Source: Amia ocellicauda
Taxonomy: Eukaryota; Chordata; Actinopteri; Amiiformes; Amiidae
Assembly (NCBI RefSeq): GCF_036373705.1
Contig: NW_027102744.1
Location: 1-64,000 of the forward strand
Length of the DNA stretch: 64,000 nucleotides
Direction of reading: 5' to 3'
The translations under genes were made by a program, and so were the position numbers. The notes beneath the pieces are model-generated. The model ran no database searches. It had not been told where the DNA came from and worked only from the letters and a program-made list of their open reading frames with translations. Within the stretch, counting starts at the first letter, position 1, and each line of letters begins with the position of its first letter. This document shows positions 1 through 10,110 of the stretch, in pieces.

Positions 1-502
1 GAGATGCTCTCATCACAGCTTGTTTGTAGTACTTCTTAGCCTGTGTAGAGCGAATGTCTTCAGGGTATCGGATTTCAAAAGGCAGCTCTGCAGTCAGACT
101 GCTGTTCGATAGATTTGTATCAGTCTCAGTGGCAGTTGGGCTCTCTCCTACTGTCACTCTATTCAAAGTGAGCTCTGCATTTTCATTAGCTGAGTCAACT
201 ACTGAGAATGCTTATTTATTTTATTTATATATATTGTTTTGTTTAATAATTTGTGTCTATAGGTGAAAGGTCTTACCTCCAATTCTTGTCTTCAGCTTTT
301 CTTTTCTGACTTTTCTTCCTGAACTGTCTCTCTGCTTTCTACTTTTTGTGTTTTTATTAAAATTATTATTTTTTGAATACTTTTTCTTCTGAATTTCTAT
401 TCCATGTCTTCTGTGTATGTTTATAGTGCTATATATTCATTTGTAAATGACAAATTAAATCTGCTTATGTATAAAAACAAATGTTTTTTAGGAGCTCATA
501 TT

Positions 503-540
<38 letters not shown>
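1..540. other. AT-rich stretch without a recognisable gene
   Basis: I see no coding or RNA signal here. A 70-codon open frame at 54-266 has no recognisable domain and runs through low-complexity T-rich sequence. The stretch ends in a TC microsatellite (about 505-540), which leads into the first copy of a dispersed repeat. Confidence 0.5.
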
Positions 541-589
541 CCTCTCAATTCAATTCATTTGTATTGTCAAAGCAATTGGACATACATAC

Positions 590-651
<62 letters not shown>

Positions 652-780
652 ATACATACATATATACATATACACGGAAAATGAATAATAGAATTATGAA
701 TCACGTAATCAAGTACAGAAAAAGAAAATGTAATAAAATGTGATCTTTAATACATACAAATAAAGAAAATAGGTTTACTA
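541..780 (+). repeat. dispersed repeat R, copy 1, with TA microsatellite
   Basis: The core begins with the words aattcatttgtattgtc and aagcaattggacatacat, followed by a TA run (about 593-642) and a block ending in aaatgtgatctttaatac. The same modules recur at 1441-1550, 3875-3960, 7740-7834 (inverted), 9064-9160, 9470-9560, 10051-10110 and 14679-14735. The module order is constant: TC run, core, CATA or TA run, then an A-rich block. I do not recognise a named family. Confidence 0.7.
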
Positions 781-1019
781 TTTCCAGATTCCTTTTTTGA
801 AATACAACGACATGCATTACAAACGAGTATTTACATTATATTTACAGTCGGTGCTCGTGTGTCACTGTGTCCCTCAGGCTGTGGTAGGCGCTGACATATT
901 GGGCAGCCAGGGTGGCTGTGTGTCCCTACCCCAGGAGGACTGAGCGTTTTTCTTTTTTCTCAGTTTTGTCACAGGTTGGGTGGGCATCCATTATGTTGTT
1001 ACAGAATGTGTCCCTTATT

Positions 1020-1111
1020 TTGGGCTAAAGTTTTCCGTGGAGGGGAACGTGAATCAGTTTGTACCATTTTTGGGAGGATCTGCCTTGTTGGGGCGGAGCT
1101 GTGATCCAGGT
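1020..1111 (+). pseudogene. U5 snRNA 3' half, 5'-truncated copy
   Basis: The right half of a U5 small nuclear RNA is readable: the loop-distal words ctaaag and ttccgtggaggggaac, then the Sm-binding site (accatttttgggag) at about 1063-1077, then the 3' hairpin formed by atctgcc and ggcggagct. The 5' half, including the stem that pairs with gaggggaac and most of conserved loop 1, cannot be recognised upstream, so this copy should not make a working snRNA. Downstream it continues into the same flank as the fuller copy at 9594-9713. Confidence 0.75.
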
Positions 1112-1490
1112 GAACAGCAGATCGGGCATAGGTGGGCATGTGGGCAGAGGAGTAGGAAGGCCGGTCAAGCAAATAAGCTTGCTAAGGTACGCAGAAGCAG
1201 CAAGCAGCCCCCCCATCCAGCCAGCCAGCCAGTCTGGCTGGCAGTGACTGGGTGGTTGACAGACGGCAAGCAATGGAATGTACGTGCTCTGTGATGTCAT
1301 AGAAGTCAGCTGAGAGAGGCTCGTGATGTCATCGCTGAGCTGGCTGGCTGGCTGGCTCTGTGTGTGTGTGTGTGTGTGTGTCTGTGTCTGTCTGTTTTTC
1401 TGTTTGTCAGTCTGTCTGTTTGTCTCTCTCTCTCTCTCCCTCTCAATTCTATTCATTTGTATTGTCAAAGCAATTGGACATACATACATT

Positions 1491-1542
<52 letters not shown>

Positions 1543-1550
1543 CATACATA
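1112..1550 (+). repeat. U5-linked repeat body, copy A
   Basis: This is a 3' flank shared with 9714-10110: a block containing gtgatccaggtgaacagcag, the word agcaaataagcttgctaagg, a CCAG/CTGG-rich stretch, two tgatgtcat words, then TG, TCTG and TC runs and the repeat R core. By eye the two copies differ at only scattered bases. The shared flank argues for duplication of a whole unit, or for a U5-headed dispersed repeat, and not for two independent processed snRNA pseudogenes. A TA run occupies about 1498-1537. Confidence 0.7.
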
Positions 1551-1554
1551 CATG

Positions 1555-1822
1555 CTAGAAAGTCATTACTATGTTATCTTAAAGGCTAACTAAGCAGAAC
1601 ATATATCATTATAGAACAGAGTTCATAGGTCTACACATGGTATTAGGGAACAGGCACGTAGGTCATTCTGTTTGACATTGTCTCCAAGGTTCTCATTGTA
1701 AATAACAAAGAGAAATCAAACTACCTTATGGCCTCCTGACCTTCTAGCTTGACCTTATCTTTCTTAAGTATACAAGAAAGAAAAACAGTTGTGAGAAAAG
1801 AAATTCTAACTTTCCTTCCACA
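1555..1822 (-). mobile_element. partial LTR, inverted relative to the copy at 5128-5555
   Basis: Read on the minus strand this matches the first 270 bases or so of the solo LTR at 5128-5555, starting at the same terminus (TGTGGAAGGAAAG). The remainder of the LTR is missing. It is a fossil fragment. It abuts the CATA microsatellite (1821-1861). Confidence 0.75.
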
Positions 1823-1863
1823 CATACATACATACATACATACATACATACATACATACAAAC

Positions 1864-3762
1864 CAGAGGCATGCAAAAAAATATAAAGAGGAAGAAAATG
1901 TTGTATAGCACATACAAAAGGGATGGTGATGAAACAAAATACATAGAATATGTTGAGCTGCAAAGAGATCTTAAGAAAGGGATCAGGAAAGCAAAGAGGG
2001 AAATAGAAAGAAACATAGCTCTTGGAGCTACAACCAATGCAATGAGCTTTTTTCAAAATTACAACAGCAAGCGGTCAATTAAGGAGGAGGTGAAACAGAT
2101 AAAGAGCAAAAATGGAGGTATCTTGGAAAACGAACAAGATGTGTCAAATATTCTAAATGAGTATTTCACAGAGGTTTTTAGAAAAGAAGAAACAGATGAC
2201 ATGCCACAGGTTGACAATCAATCCAGTCAAACCCTAAGAGAGATCAGGATAAATGAGGAGGAGGTACTAAAGGGACTAGCAGAATTAAAATCAAACAAAT
2301 CACCTGGGCCAGATGGGATATTTCCAACAGTACTTAAAGAAATGAGGGAAATTATGTATAGGCTGCTAACTCGATTATTCCAAATGACACTTAGAACAGG
2401 GGATGTTCCCACTGACTGGAAGACAGCAAATTTCATACCAATCCACAAGAAAGGGGACAAAACTGAGCCAGGAAATTACAGACCAATCAGTCTCACCTGC
2501 ATCACCTGTAAAATGTTGGAAAAAATGATTAGACAGAAAATAAGAGGAGCATCTCAATGAAAACCATATTCTTGGAGATAGTCAACTTGGGTTTAGACGA
2601 GGCAGATCATGTCTTACTTACTTAATAAATTTTTTTGAACATGCAACTGCAGCTGTAGATCACGTGAAAGCATATGATATGATATACTTAGATTTCCAAA
2701 AAGCTTTTGATAAGGTTCCACACCAAAGACTGATCCTCAAATTGGAAGCTGTCGGCATTCAGGGTAATGTAAGTAGATGGATTATGAACTGGTTGATGTA
2801 TAGGAAACAGATTAGAGGAGTCACTTCTAACTGGAGTGAGGTTGTTAGTGGAGTTCCACAGGGATCAGTACTAGGGCCTTTGCTTTTTCTAATCTATATT
2901 AATGATCTGGACTCTGGGATACTTAGCAACCTTGTCAAATTTGCAGATGATACTAAAATAGGTGGCTCAGCAGATACAATCTTGGCAGCACATGCTATTC
3001 AGAGGAACTTAGATAAATTCAGTTGTGGGCTGACACCTCGCAAATGAAATTCAATGTGGACAAGTGCAAGGTAATACATGCAGGAAACAAAAATGTCCAC
3101 TATAATTACACTATGGGAGGTACAGATCTAGATGAAGTAATGCATGAGAAAGACCTAGGAATCTATGTGGATTCACTTTCTCCATCCAAACAATGTGGGG
3201 AAGCAATACAAAAGGCATACAGAATGCTAGGGTATATCGTCAAAAGTGTAGAATTTAAAACAAGGGAAGTAATGTTAAGACTGTACAATGCGCTAGTTAA
3301 ACCTCATCTGGAATACTGTGTACAGTTCTGGGCACCACACTTCAAGAAGGATATTGCTGCTTTAGAGGCAGTTCAGAGGAGAGCAACCAGACTTATTCCA
3401 GGTCTGAAGGGAAAGTCCTACTCGGAGAGACTGAGGGAACTGAACCTTTTCACCCTGGAACAGAGGAGATTACGTGGGGACTTGATCCAAGTCTTCAAAA
3501 TCATGAAAGGTTCCTCAAACCAGAGGAGCTTTTCCAGATCAGCAGGGACACACACACCAGGGGACACAAATGGAAATTGGGCTTCAAGGCATTCAAGATG
3601 GAAAGTGGTAGAAGCTGAAAGTTTGGGAACATTTAAAAATAGACTGGATAGGATCCATGGATCACTTAGATATTAATGGACACCAAACGAGCATGATGGG
3701 TCGAATGGCCTCCTCTCGTTTGTAAACTTTCTTATGTTCTTATGTTCTTATGTTCTTATGAA
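1864..3762 (+). mobile_element. CR1-like non-LTR retrotransposon (LINE), 5'-truncated
   Basis: A truncated LINE ending in a short 8-bp tandem tail of TTCTTATG units (about 3734-3762), the kind of 3' end typical of the CR1 clade. Three open segments carry reverse transcriptase and its downstream domain. 1871-2560 holds KSPGPDG and HKKGDKTEPGNYRPISL. 2664-3047 holds YLDFQKAFDKVPHQRL, GVPQGSVLGPLLFLIYINDL and the catalytic FADD box. 3023-3676 is the C-terminal thumb-like region. The frame changes near 2558-2660 and again near 3023-3045, so the protein is not continuous. The endonuclease domain and any ORF1 are absent. This is a dead, ordinary 5'-truncated insertion. Confidence 0.9.
2285..3676 (+). 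pseudogene. reverse transcriptase of the CR1-like LINE, frameshifted
   Basis: The conserved RT blocks occur in the correct order: SPGPDG (block for template grip), PIHKKGDK with NYRPISL, FQKAFDKV (first catalytic Asp), PQGSVLGPLLF, then FADD (catalytic pair), followed by a C-terminal segment with KPHLEYCVQFWAPHF, characteristic of CR1/L2-type ORF2 proteins. At least two frame changes separate the blocks. It is about 460 residues in total, against roughly 900-1000 in an intact CR1 ORF2 that includes the endonuclease. Confidence 0.88.
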
Positions 3763-3825
3763 TGTTCCCTAAGCATGTTTCAAATGTTCCCTAATTTATG
3801 TTACAAATGTGCCTTAGCACCTCTC

Positions 3826-3879
<54 letters not shown>

Positions 3880-4069
3880 AATTCAGTGCATTTGTATTGT
3901 CAAAGCAATTGGACATGCATACATACATACATACATATATATGGAAAATAAACAATATGTGTACATCTCTGCATTAATGGTGCCCTAACAGATGTGCAAG
4001 TTACATGACAGACAGACAGACAAACACTCACACACACTTTCACACACACACACACACACACACACTTTC

Positions 4070-4100
<31 letters not shown>

Positions 4101-4190
4101 CACACACACACTATCACAGACAGACACACACACTTACAGACACACACACAGACACACTTTCACACACACACAGGGGAATAGGCACCCCAC
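3763..4190 (+). repeat. MITE-end fragments, repeat R copy, CA/CAGA microsatellites
   Basis: 3763-3812 contains several ends of the TA-flanked GGGAACATTTGTAACA family described at 13488-14040. 3822-3875 is a TC run, 3876-3960 the repeat R core. 3960-4010 is a word (atggtgccctaacagatgtg) shared with the repeat split at 7436/9166, and 4005-4175 is CA/CAGA low-complexity. Open frames through it are microsatellite artefacts. Confidence 0.6.
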
Positions 4191-4525
4191 CCTGACACGT
4201 ATAGAAGACTGGATAGGGAGATATAAATAGCAACGGGGAGACTCTTGTACTTGGTGTGGCTCTATCCATATAGTGGGGCCAGCAGCCACTTAGCAGGTGT
4301 AGCAATAGAAGCTCAGCCTGGGGAGACTGGATTTAGCATTTCCTCTCCATTTTGATAAGTATCCTTAATCATTTCTGCAAAATACTTCTATGATACCTAT
4401 GTATGTTTTTTACTTGTACTATATTATACTATCAAGTATCAGTGTACACATACAATGTGACCTGTTACATTAATACAGAGGCCACGGAAGGCCAGATCAC
4501 TAATAGCCACTGTCCCCTGATATTA
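4191..4525. other. no feature recognised
   Basis: Unique-looking sequence between the CA microsatellite and the TIR of the next transposon. I see no gene or RNA signal. Confidence 0.4.
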
Positions 4526-4741
4526 CACTTTTTTACAATCACTTTGGCACTCATTTCAGAACCTTGATGTCATTTTTCAAAACTCTAGACACTAAACTCA
4601 CACCCGATGATCAAAATGCACATTTTTCAAAACTCTAACACTTTTTTACAATCACTTTGGCACTCATTTCAGAACCTTGATGTCATTTTTCAAAACTCTA
4701 GACACTAAACTCACACCCAATGATCAAAATGCACATTTTTC
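4526..4741 (+). repeat. tandem duplication of the left TIR
   Basis: Two near-identical copies with a 113-bp period, starting at 4526 and 4639. The only clear difference by eye is in the word cacccgatgatc versus cacccaatgatc. The right end at about 6760-6864 is single. Confidence 0.85.
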
Positions 4742-5127
4742 AATTGCTTGGATACAATACACATCAACCTCAGATCATTTGTTCATTGAACTAAAATGAC
4801 ACAACTTAACATCAAAGAATTACCATTTCAAAATGCAATTCACACATTACATCTGAGATCACTGTCTATTCATTTCATTACAAAGATCTAACTATCAATT
4901 GATACAGCTGCTCAAAATGATAAGTGACTGTTGCATTACTCTTAATTCATAGTTTTATGGAAACTGACGAAGAGTATTCCATGTTTCGATAATGAAAGTT
5001 TCAGGATAATGAGATCCATTGACACCAATAACCGAGGAGCATGAACCAGTTGGACTACATTATCTATGGATGTAATATTTCATCATCATTCATCATCATG
5101 TAGCACTTTTCCACACCATGTTTTCAG

Positions 5128-5555
5128 TGTGGAAGGAAAGTTGGAAATTCTTTCTCTAATACCTGTTTTTCTTTCTTGTATACTTAAGAAAGATAAGGTC
5201 AAGCTAGAAGGTCAGGCCAGAAGGTAGTTTGATTTCTGTTTTTTATTTACGATGAGAATCTTGGAGACAATGTCAAACAGTATGATTGAAGTGCCTGCTC
5301 CCTAATCCATGTGTTGATCTATGAACTCTGTCCTATAATGATATAAATTCTGCTTAGCTAACTTTTAAGATAACATAGTAATGACTTTCTGATTATAACC
5401 AGCTCTTTGATTTTTGTGTATAAAAGCTCTGACTGTTAAAATGAAGGCAGAGTGACTTTGGGATCTTCTTGAGTCACTGTTCCTCTCCACGCTGCGTGTA
5501 TTAAAGGCATTGCAACTAACGCTCCAACCTGGTTGAAGATGATTGTTCTTCCACA
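5128..5555 (+). mobile_element. solo LTR, 428 bp, with 4-bp target duplication
   Basis: The ends are perfect 8-bp inverted repeats, TGTGGAAG and CTTCCACA, flanked on both sides by TCAG (5124-5127 and 5556-5559). A TATA-like box (tataaaag, about 5419) and a polyadenylation-like attaaa (about 5501) stand in the right order for an LTR. A 4-bp duplication fits the ERV1-like or Gypsy-like groups, and I cannot choose between them. It is a solo LTR left by recombination, inserted into the Tc1/mariner element around it and hence younger than it. Confidence 0.85.
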
Positions 5556-5698
5556 TCAGATTTGACATTACTGTATGTATGCAGGCCCTTGTAATTGCTT
5601 TTCCAATACTGCCAACTGGTTATTGATGATTGATTTCACATTGTGGTACGAGTATCGAGTGAAATGAGTGCTATCCACCCCAGCAACACAGTGATAAC

Positions 5699-6163
5699 AT
5701 GGAGCCGGCAGGTCATCCAGGTCACAATAGAGGTAAAGCAGTGGGAGGAGGAAGACGTGGTGGTCAAAGGAATGGAAGGGGACATGCACCCCTTCTGAGA
5801 GGTGGTCATGGGCCTCGTCATAGAGGAGGGCTTAGGGCTCACCAGAGAGGCAGCCATGGGCCTCATTTGAGAGGTGTTGGGGGAACGTGGTAGAGGACAA
5901 GGCCACGGACCAGACAGCGGCAGCAACAGCAAATAGTGTCCAGTGAAATCCGAGAAATAGTTGTAGAGCATGTTGTAAATCATGGCATGACCATGACTGA
6001 GGCAGCTACAATGATTCAATCAAACCTCAGAATCAACTCAGGATCAACTGTGGCCTCAATCATCAGAAATTTCCGTACTGAGAAGCGGCAAGTCTTCAGC
6101 ATGCACAAAACATTAGGCTACTCTCAATTGTCAAATGACTGTATACTGCATACCAATGTGTAG
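5699..6163 (+). pseudogene. transposase N-terminal fragment (Tc1/mariner superfamily)
   Basis: 5699-5893 encodes a Gly/Arg/His-rich basic leader (for example GGGRRGGQRNGRGHAP). In another frame, 5936-6100 encodes SSEIREIVVEHVVNHGMTM and TVASIIRNFRTEKR, which resemble the helix-turn-helix start of a transposase family common in fish, whose members begin with a GRGRG leader and a 'VDHV.NHG.TMREAG' helix. No DDE catalytic region follows. The change of frame between the two parts and the missing catalytic domain mark it as dead. Confidence 0.65.
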
Positions 6164-7149
6164 CACAGAGTATAGTGTGCCTTTTGAAAGAAATGCAGAC
6201 AGAGTGAAGCAGCTGATGACTGAATATGTTCAGGTATGTTCAGTTTCAAGATGCCTCTTGTGAAAAATGGTTGTGAGAACCTGAACCTGAACACAGGGCT
6301 GATGGAAATTTAGAAGTACGGTAATCAATCCTTTGTTTTGCTTTTTACACTAAGCCAGGTGAGGAACACTGCAGTTGACATTTTACTGTAGTTTTGTTCT
6401 TTTTTGTAGCTAATTATTGTTGCATGGATTCAAAGAAACCTATGGTGTGATTTGATTGTATTGTATTGTATTGTATTTCAGATTTTGTTCAATGATTCCA
6501 CTGTGTCTGTAGTATTCTCTCTACTAGTCCTTTTACAGTGATGTATTTATGTGTAGTACCATAATGAAACATGTATCACATATTTTGTACTACAATATTT
6601 AATGATTGTACGAACAACTACACAGTGAAACTATCGGTATCTTCTGTTTTACTATGTTACTATGGTATTTCATGATAAATGAGTTATTTGAACCAACAAG
6701 TCTGCAAGTGCAAGGTTTCTTTAAAGATATGAATGCACAATGCAATGTCTTGAACATTGGACAGCCTGTGTTACAAGTGATGACCGTTTTGAGTTTTGTG
6801 TCTAGAGTTTTGAAAAATGACATCAAGGTTCTGAAATTAGTGACAAAGTGATTGTAAAAAACTGTATATTCATCCTATTTAATGTGCTCTTTTAAAATGT
6901 ACTTTTCTTTTTTATGTTGCCATTTCTGTTCTACCAATGTTTCAGTTGTTAGCCAAAGATTGACAGAGTACATCTCATACACACAGGCCAGACAGCAAGG
7001 ATTTCTTTTTGAAATTCAATTAAAAATGCTGCATGAACTCATCAATACGATTAGAGCTCCTGAAAGCAATATAACTAACTCACTCTACAGCATCTCATTA
7101 GCAGTGAAAAGAAACCAAGAAAGTTGGGACAGTCGACTGTTTACCACTA

Positions 7150-7436
7150 TGTAACATCACCTTTTCTTTTAATAACACTTATTAAGCACTTGGGCACTGA
7201 AGACACCACTTGGTTAAGTTTAGCAAGCGGGATTTTCCCCCATTCATCCATTATGCATTTCCTCAGCTGCGCAACTGCACAGGGCCTTCGTTGTCTTAAT
7301 TTGCACTAGTGCGCCACACATTCTCAATTTGGAGACAGGTCAGGACTGCAGGCAGGCCATGCTAGCACCCGCACTCTCTGCCTATGCAACCATGCGCTTG
7401 AAATCTGGGCAGAATGTGGTTTGGCGTTATCCTGTA
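7150..7436 (+). repeat. left part of a dispersed fish repeat, split from 9166-9275
   Basis: Contains ctcaatttggagacaggtca, gactgcaggcaggccatgct and gcagaatgtggtttggcgtt. From memory of fish genomes, this noncoding repeat normally runs on into a segment with ggatggcagcatatgttgct and atggtgccctcacagatgtg. In this window that continuation lies at 9166-9275, so the repeat is interrupted between 7436 and 9166. I do not know its family name. Confidence 0.55.
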
Positions 7437-7590
7437 TGTATGTGTGTGTGTGTGTGTGTCTGTCTCTGTGTGAAAGTTAGTGTGTGTGTCTGTACGTGTG
7501 TGTGCCTGTCTCTGTGTGAAAGTGAGTGTGTGTGTGTGTATGTCTCTCTGTGAAAGTGTGTGTGTGTGGGGGTGTGACAGTGTGTGTGAG

Positions 7591-7622
<32 letters not shown>

Positions 7623-7834
7623 ATATAACTCGCACATCTGTGAGGGCACCATTTTTGCAGAAGAGATGTACACATTTTGGAGCAACATATGCTGCCATCC
7701 AGACCTCATCTTTTCCAGTGACGTCCCTGCATTTTCAAAAAGATCACATTTTATTACATTTTGTTTATCTGTACTTTATTACATCTTATTGTGATTTATA
7801 CTTGTAATGTTTCTTTTCCATATATATGTATGTA
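7436..7834 (-). repeat. left arm of a 400-bp inverted repeat around a Tc1 element
   Basis: Near-exact reverse complement of 9064-9470, including irregular CA/CAGA tracts with the same interruptions. The two arms meet the Tc1 element at its TA target duplication. Open frames on one arm reappear, almost residue for residue, on the opposite strand of the other arm. Confidence 0.9.
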
Positions 7835-9063
7835 CAGTGGGGGAAAAAAGTATTTGATCCCCTGCTGATTTTGTACGTTTGCCCACTGACAAAGAAATGA
7901 TCAGTCTATAATTTTAATGGTAGGTGTATTTTAACAGTGAGAGACAGAATAACAGCCAAAAAATCCAGAAAAATGCATTTCAAAAAAGTTATAAATTGAT
8001 TTGCATGTTAATGAAGGAAATAAGTATTTGATCCCCTATCAATCAGCAAGATTTCTGGCTCCCAGGTGTCTTTCATACTCTGTTGAAGTGCTCCTAATCT
8101 CAGCTCGTTACCTGTATAAAAGACACCTGTCCACAGAAGCAATCAATCAATCAGATTCCAAACTCTCCACCATGGCCAAGACCAAAGAGCTGTCCAAGGA
8201 TGTCAGGGACAAGATTGTAGACCTACACAAGGCTGGAATGGGCTACAAGACCATCACCAAGCAGCTTGGTGAGAAGGTGACAACAGTTGGTGCGATTATT
8301 CGCAAATGGAAGAAACACAAAATAACTGTCAGTCTCCCTCAGTCTGGGGCTCCATGCAAGATCTCACCTCGTGGAGTTTCAATGATCATGAGAACGGTGA
8401 GGAATCAGCCCAGAACTACATGGGAGGATCTTGTTAATGATCTCAAGGTAGCTGGGACCATAGTCACCAAGAAAACAATTGGTAACACACTATGCCATGA
8501 AGGACTGAAATCCTGCAGCGCCCGCAAGGTCCCCCTGCTCAAGAAAGCACATATACAGGCCCGTCTGAAGTTTGCCAATGAACATCTGAATGATTCAGAG
8601 GAGAACTGGGTGAAAGTGGTCTCAGATGAGACCAAAATCAAGCTCTTTGCCATCAACTCAACTCGCCGTGTTTGGAGGAGGAGGAATGACCCCAAGAACA
8701 CCATTCCCACCATCAAACATGGAGGTGGAAACATTATGCTTTGGGGCTGTTTGTCTGCTAAGGGGACAGGACAACTGCACCGCATCAAAGGGACGATGGA
8801 CGGGGCCATGTACCGTCAAATCATGGGTGAGAACCTCCTTCCCTAAGCCAGGGCATTGAAAATGGGTCAAATACTTATTTCCCTCATTAACATGCAAATC
8901 AATTTATAACTTTTTTGAAATGCATTTTTCTGGATTTTCTTGTTGTTATTCTGTCTCTCACTGCTAAAATACACCTACCATTAAAATTATAGACTGATCA
9001 TTTCTTTGTCAGTGGGCAAACGTACAAAATCAGCAGGGGATCAAATACTTTTTTCCCCCACTG
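7835..9063 (+). mobile_element. Tc1-like DNA transposon, internally deleted
   Basis: 1,229 bp, with terminal inverted repeats of about 200 bp (7835-8034 and 8864-9063) beginning cagtgggggaaaaaagtatt. TA lies at 7833-7834 and 9064-9065. The TIR sequence and the transposase (8172-8846) belong to the fish/lamprey Tc1 group. The transposase ends early and the body between its last codons and the right TIR is missing, so it is a deletion derivative. Confidence 0.93.
8172..8846 (+). CDS. Tc1 transposase, C-terminally truncated
   Basis: 224 codons from the ATG in the context caccatggcc (strong Kozak). The longer frame reading in from 8001 only translates the TIR, so the ATG at 8172 is preferred. 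The N-terminal paired-like double helix-turn-helix is intact ([34 protein letters not shown]). The first catalytic Asp is in VVSDETK (about residue 152), and [19 protein letters not shown] follows. Family members run to about 340 residues, with the second Asp in an (x)DNDPKH motif and the Glu in SPDLNPIE. Both are absent here because the sequence jumps from GENLLP to the TIR. It could still bind TIR DNA if expressed but cannot catalyse transposition. Confidence 0.9.
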   Translation: MAKTKELSKDVRDKIVDLHKAGMGYKTITKQLGEKVTTVGAIIRKWKKHKITVSLPQSGAPCKISPRGVSMIMRTVRNQPRTTWEDLVNDLKVAGTIVTKKTIGNTLCHEGLKSCSARKVPLLKKAHIQARLKFANEHLNDSEENWVKVVSDETKIKLFAINSTRRVWRRRNDPKNTIPTIKHGGGNIMLWGCLSAKGTGQLHRIKGTMDGAMYRQIMGENLLP

Positions 9064-9470
9064 TACATACATATATATGGAAAAGAAACATTACAAGTAT
9101 AAATCACAATAAGATGTAATAAAGTACAGATAAACAAAATGTAATAAAATGTGATCTTTTTGAAAATGCAGGGACGTCACTGGAAAAGATGAGGTCTGGA
9201 TGGCAGCATATGTTGCTCCAAAATGTGTACATCTCTTCTGCAAAAATGGTGCCCTCACAGATGTGCGAGTTATATGACAGACAACAAGACAGACAGACAG
9301 ACAGACACTCACACACACTGTCACACCCCCACACACACACACTTTCACAGAGAGACATACACACACACACACTCACTTTCACACAGAGACAGGCACACAC
9401 ACGTACAGACACACACACTAACTTTCACACAGAGACAGACACACACACACACACATACATACATACATAC
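9064..9470 (+). repeat. right arm of the inverted repeat around the Tc1 element
   Basis: Mirror of 7436-7834. Contains repeat R (9064-9160), the continuation of the split fish repeat (9166-9275, with ggatggcagcatatgttgct), then CAGA and CA tracts. This arm sits in the expected order relative to 7150-7436, so it is the ancestral copy and the left arm is the inverted duplicate. Confidence 0.85.
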
Positions 9471-9593
9471 ATATGGAAAAGAAACAATACATTTATAAAT
9501 CACAATAAGATGTAATAAAGTACAGAAAAACTAAATGTAAGAAAATGTGATCTTTAATACACACAAATATGTATGGCTGGTCGGATGCGTCTT
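9470..9593 (+). repeat. repeat R copy upstream of U5
   Basis: CATA run and the A-rich block ending ctttaatacacacaaat, matching 655-770 upstream of the truncated U5 copy. I could not recognise a proximal sequence element of the kind that drives U snRNA genes in the 60 bp before 9594. Confidence 0.6.
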
Positions 9594-9713
9594 GGACTCG
9601 GGTTCCTCTTCATTACGTATAACGCTTTTGCCTTTTGCTAAAGCTTTCCGTGGAGGGGATCGTGGGTGAGTTTGTACCATTTTTGGGAGGCTCTGCCTTG
9701 TTGGGGCGGAGCT
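9594..9713 (+). ncRNA. U5 snRNA-like gene, nearly full length
   Basis: The order of U5 elements is complete. The 5' end is ggactcggg (usual atactctgg). Stem I is built from ggttcctc and gaggggatc. The internal stem gcttt/aaagc encloses loop 1, which reads GCCTTTTGCT where the invariant core is GCCTTTTAC. The Sm site is accatttttggg (about 9677-9689). The terminal 3' hairpin is gctctgcc/gggcggagc. Length is about 120 nt against 116 in vertebrates. U5 loop 1 holds the exon ends in the spliceosome; here one core base, A to G, departs from consensus. It may be a variant U5 gene or a well-preserved pseudogene. The shared flank with the broken copy at 1020 leans towards a repeat-borne copy. Confidence 0.8.
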
Positions 9714-10110
9714 GTGATCCAGGTGAACAGCAGATCGGGCATAGGTGGGCATGTGGGCGGAGGAGGAAGGCCGGTCAAGCAAATAAGCTTGCTAAGGTAC
9801 GCAGCAGCAGCAAGCAGCCCCCCCATCCAGCCAGCCAGCCAGTCTGGCTGGCAGTGACTGAGTGGTTGACAGACGGCAAGCAACGGAATGTACATGCTCT
9901 GTGATGTCATAGCAGTCAGCTGAGAGAGGCTCGTGATGTCATCGCTGAGCTGGCTGGCTGGCTGGCTCTGTGTGTGTGTGTGTGTGTGTGTGTATCTGTG
10001 TCTGTCTGTTTTTCTGTTTGTCAGTCTGTCTGTCTGTCTGTCTCTCTCTCAATTCAATTCATTTGTATTGTCAAAGCAATTGGACATACATACATACATA
10101 TATATATATA
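9714..10110 (+). repeat. U5-linked repeat body, copy B
   Basis: Second copy of the block at 1112-1550, in the same order: vector-like GC-rich block, CCAG/CTGG palindromic stretch, TG, TCTG and TC runs, then the repeat R core. It ends at 10110, where an LTR fragment begins. Confidence 0.75.

Larger units (their letters stand above)
4526..6864 (+). mobile_element. Tc1/mariner-superfamily DNA transposon, decayed, with nested solo LTR
   Basis: The ends are inverted: the left starts cacttttttacaatcacttt and the right finishes with its complement (aaagtgattgtaaaaaactg). TA sits immediately outside at 4524-4525 and 6865-6866, the target duplication of the Tc1/mariner superfamily. Inverted similarity extends further inward (gtgtctagagttttgaaaaa at 6799-6818 mirrors 4576-4595). 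The first 113 bp of the left end are duplicated in tandem (4526 and 4639). Inside lie a transposase N-terminal remnant (5699-6163) and a solo LTR (5128-5555). Most of the transposase is missing, so the element cannot move on its own. Confidence 0.8.

Noticed and set aside
404-1593. Ser/Leu, Tyr/Ile and Cys/Val repeat proteins
   Set aside because: Translations of TC, TA and TG microsatellites.
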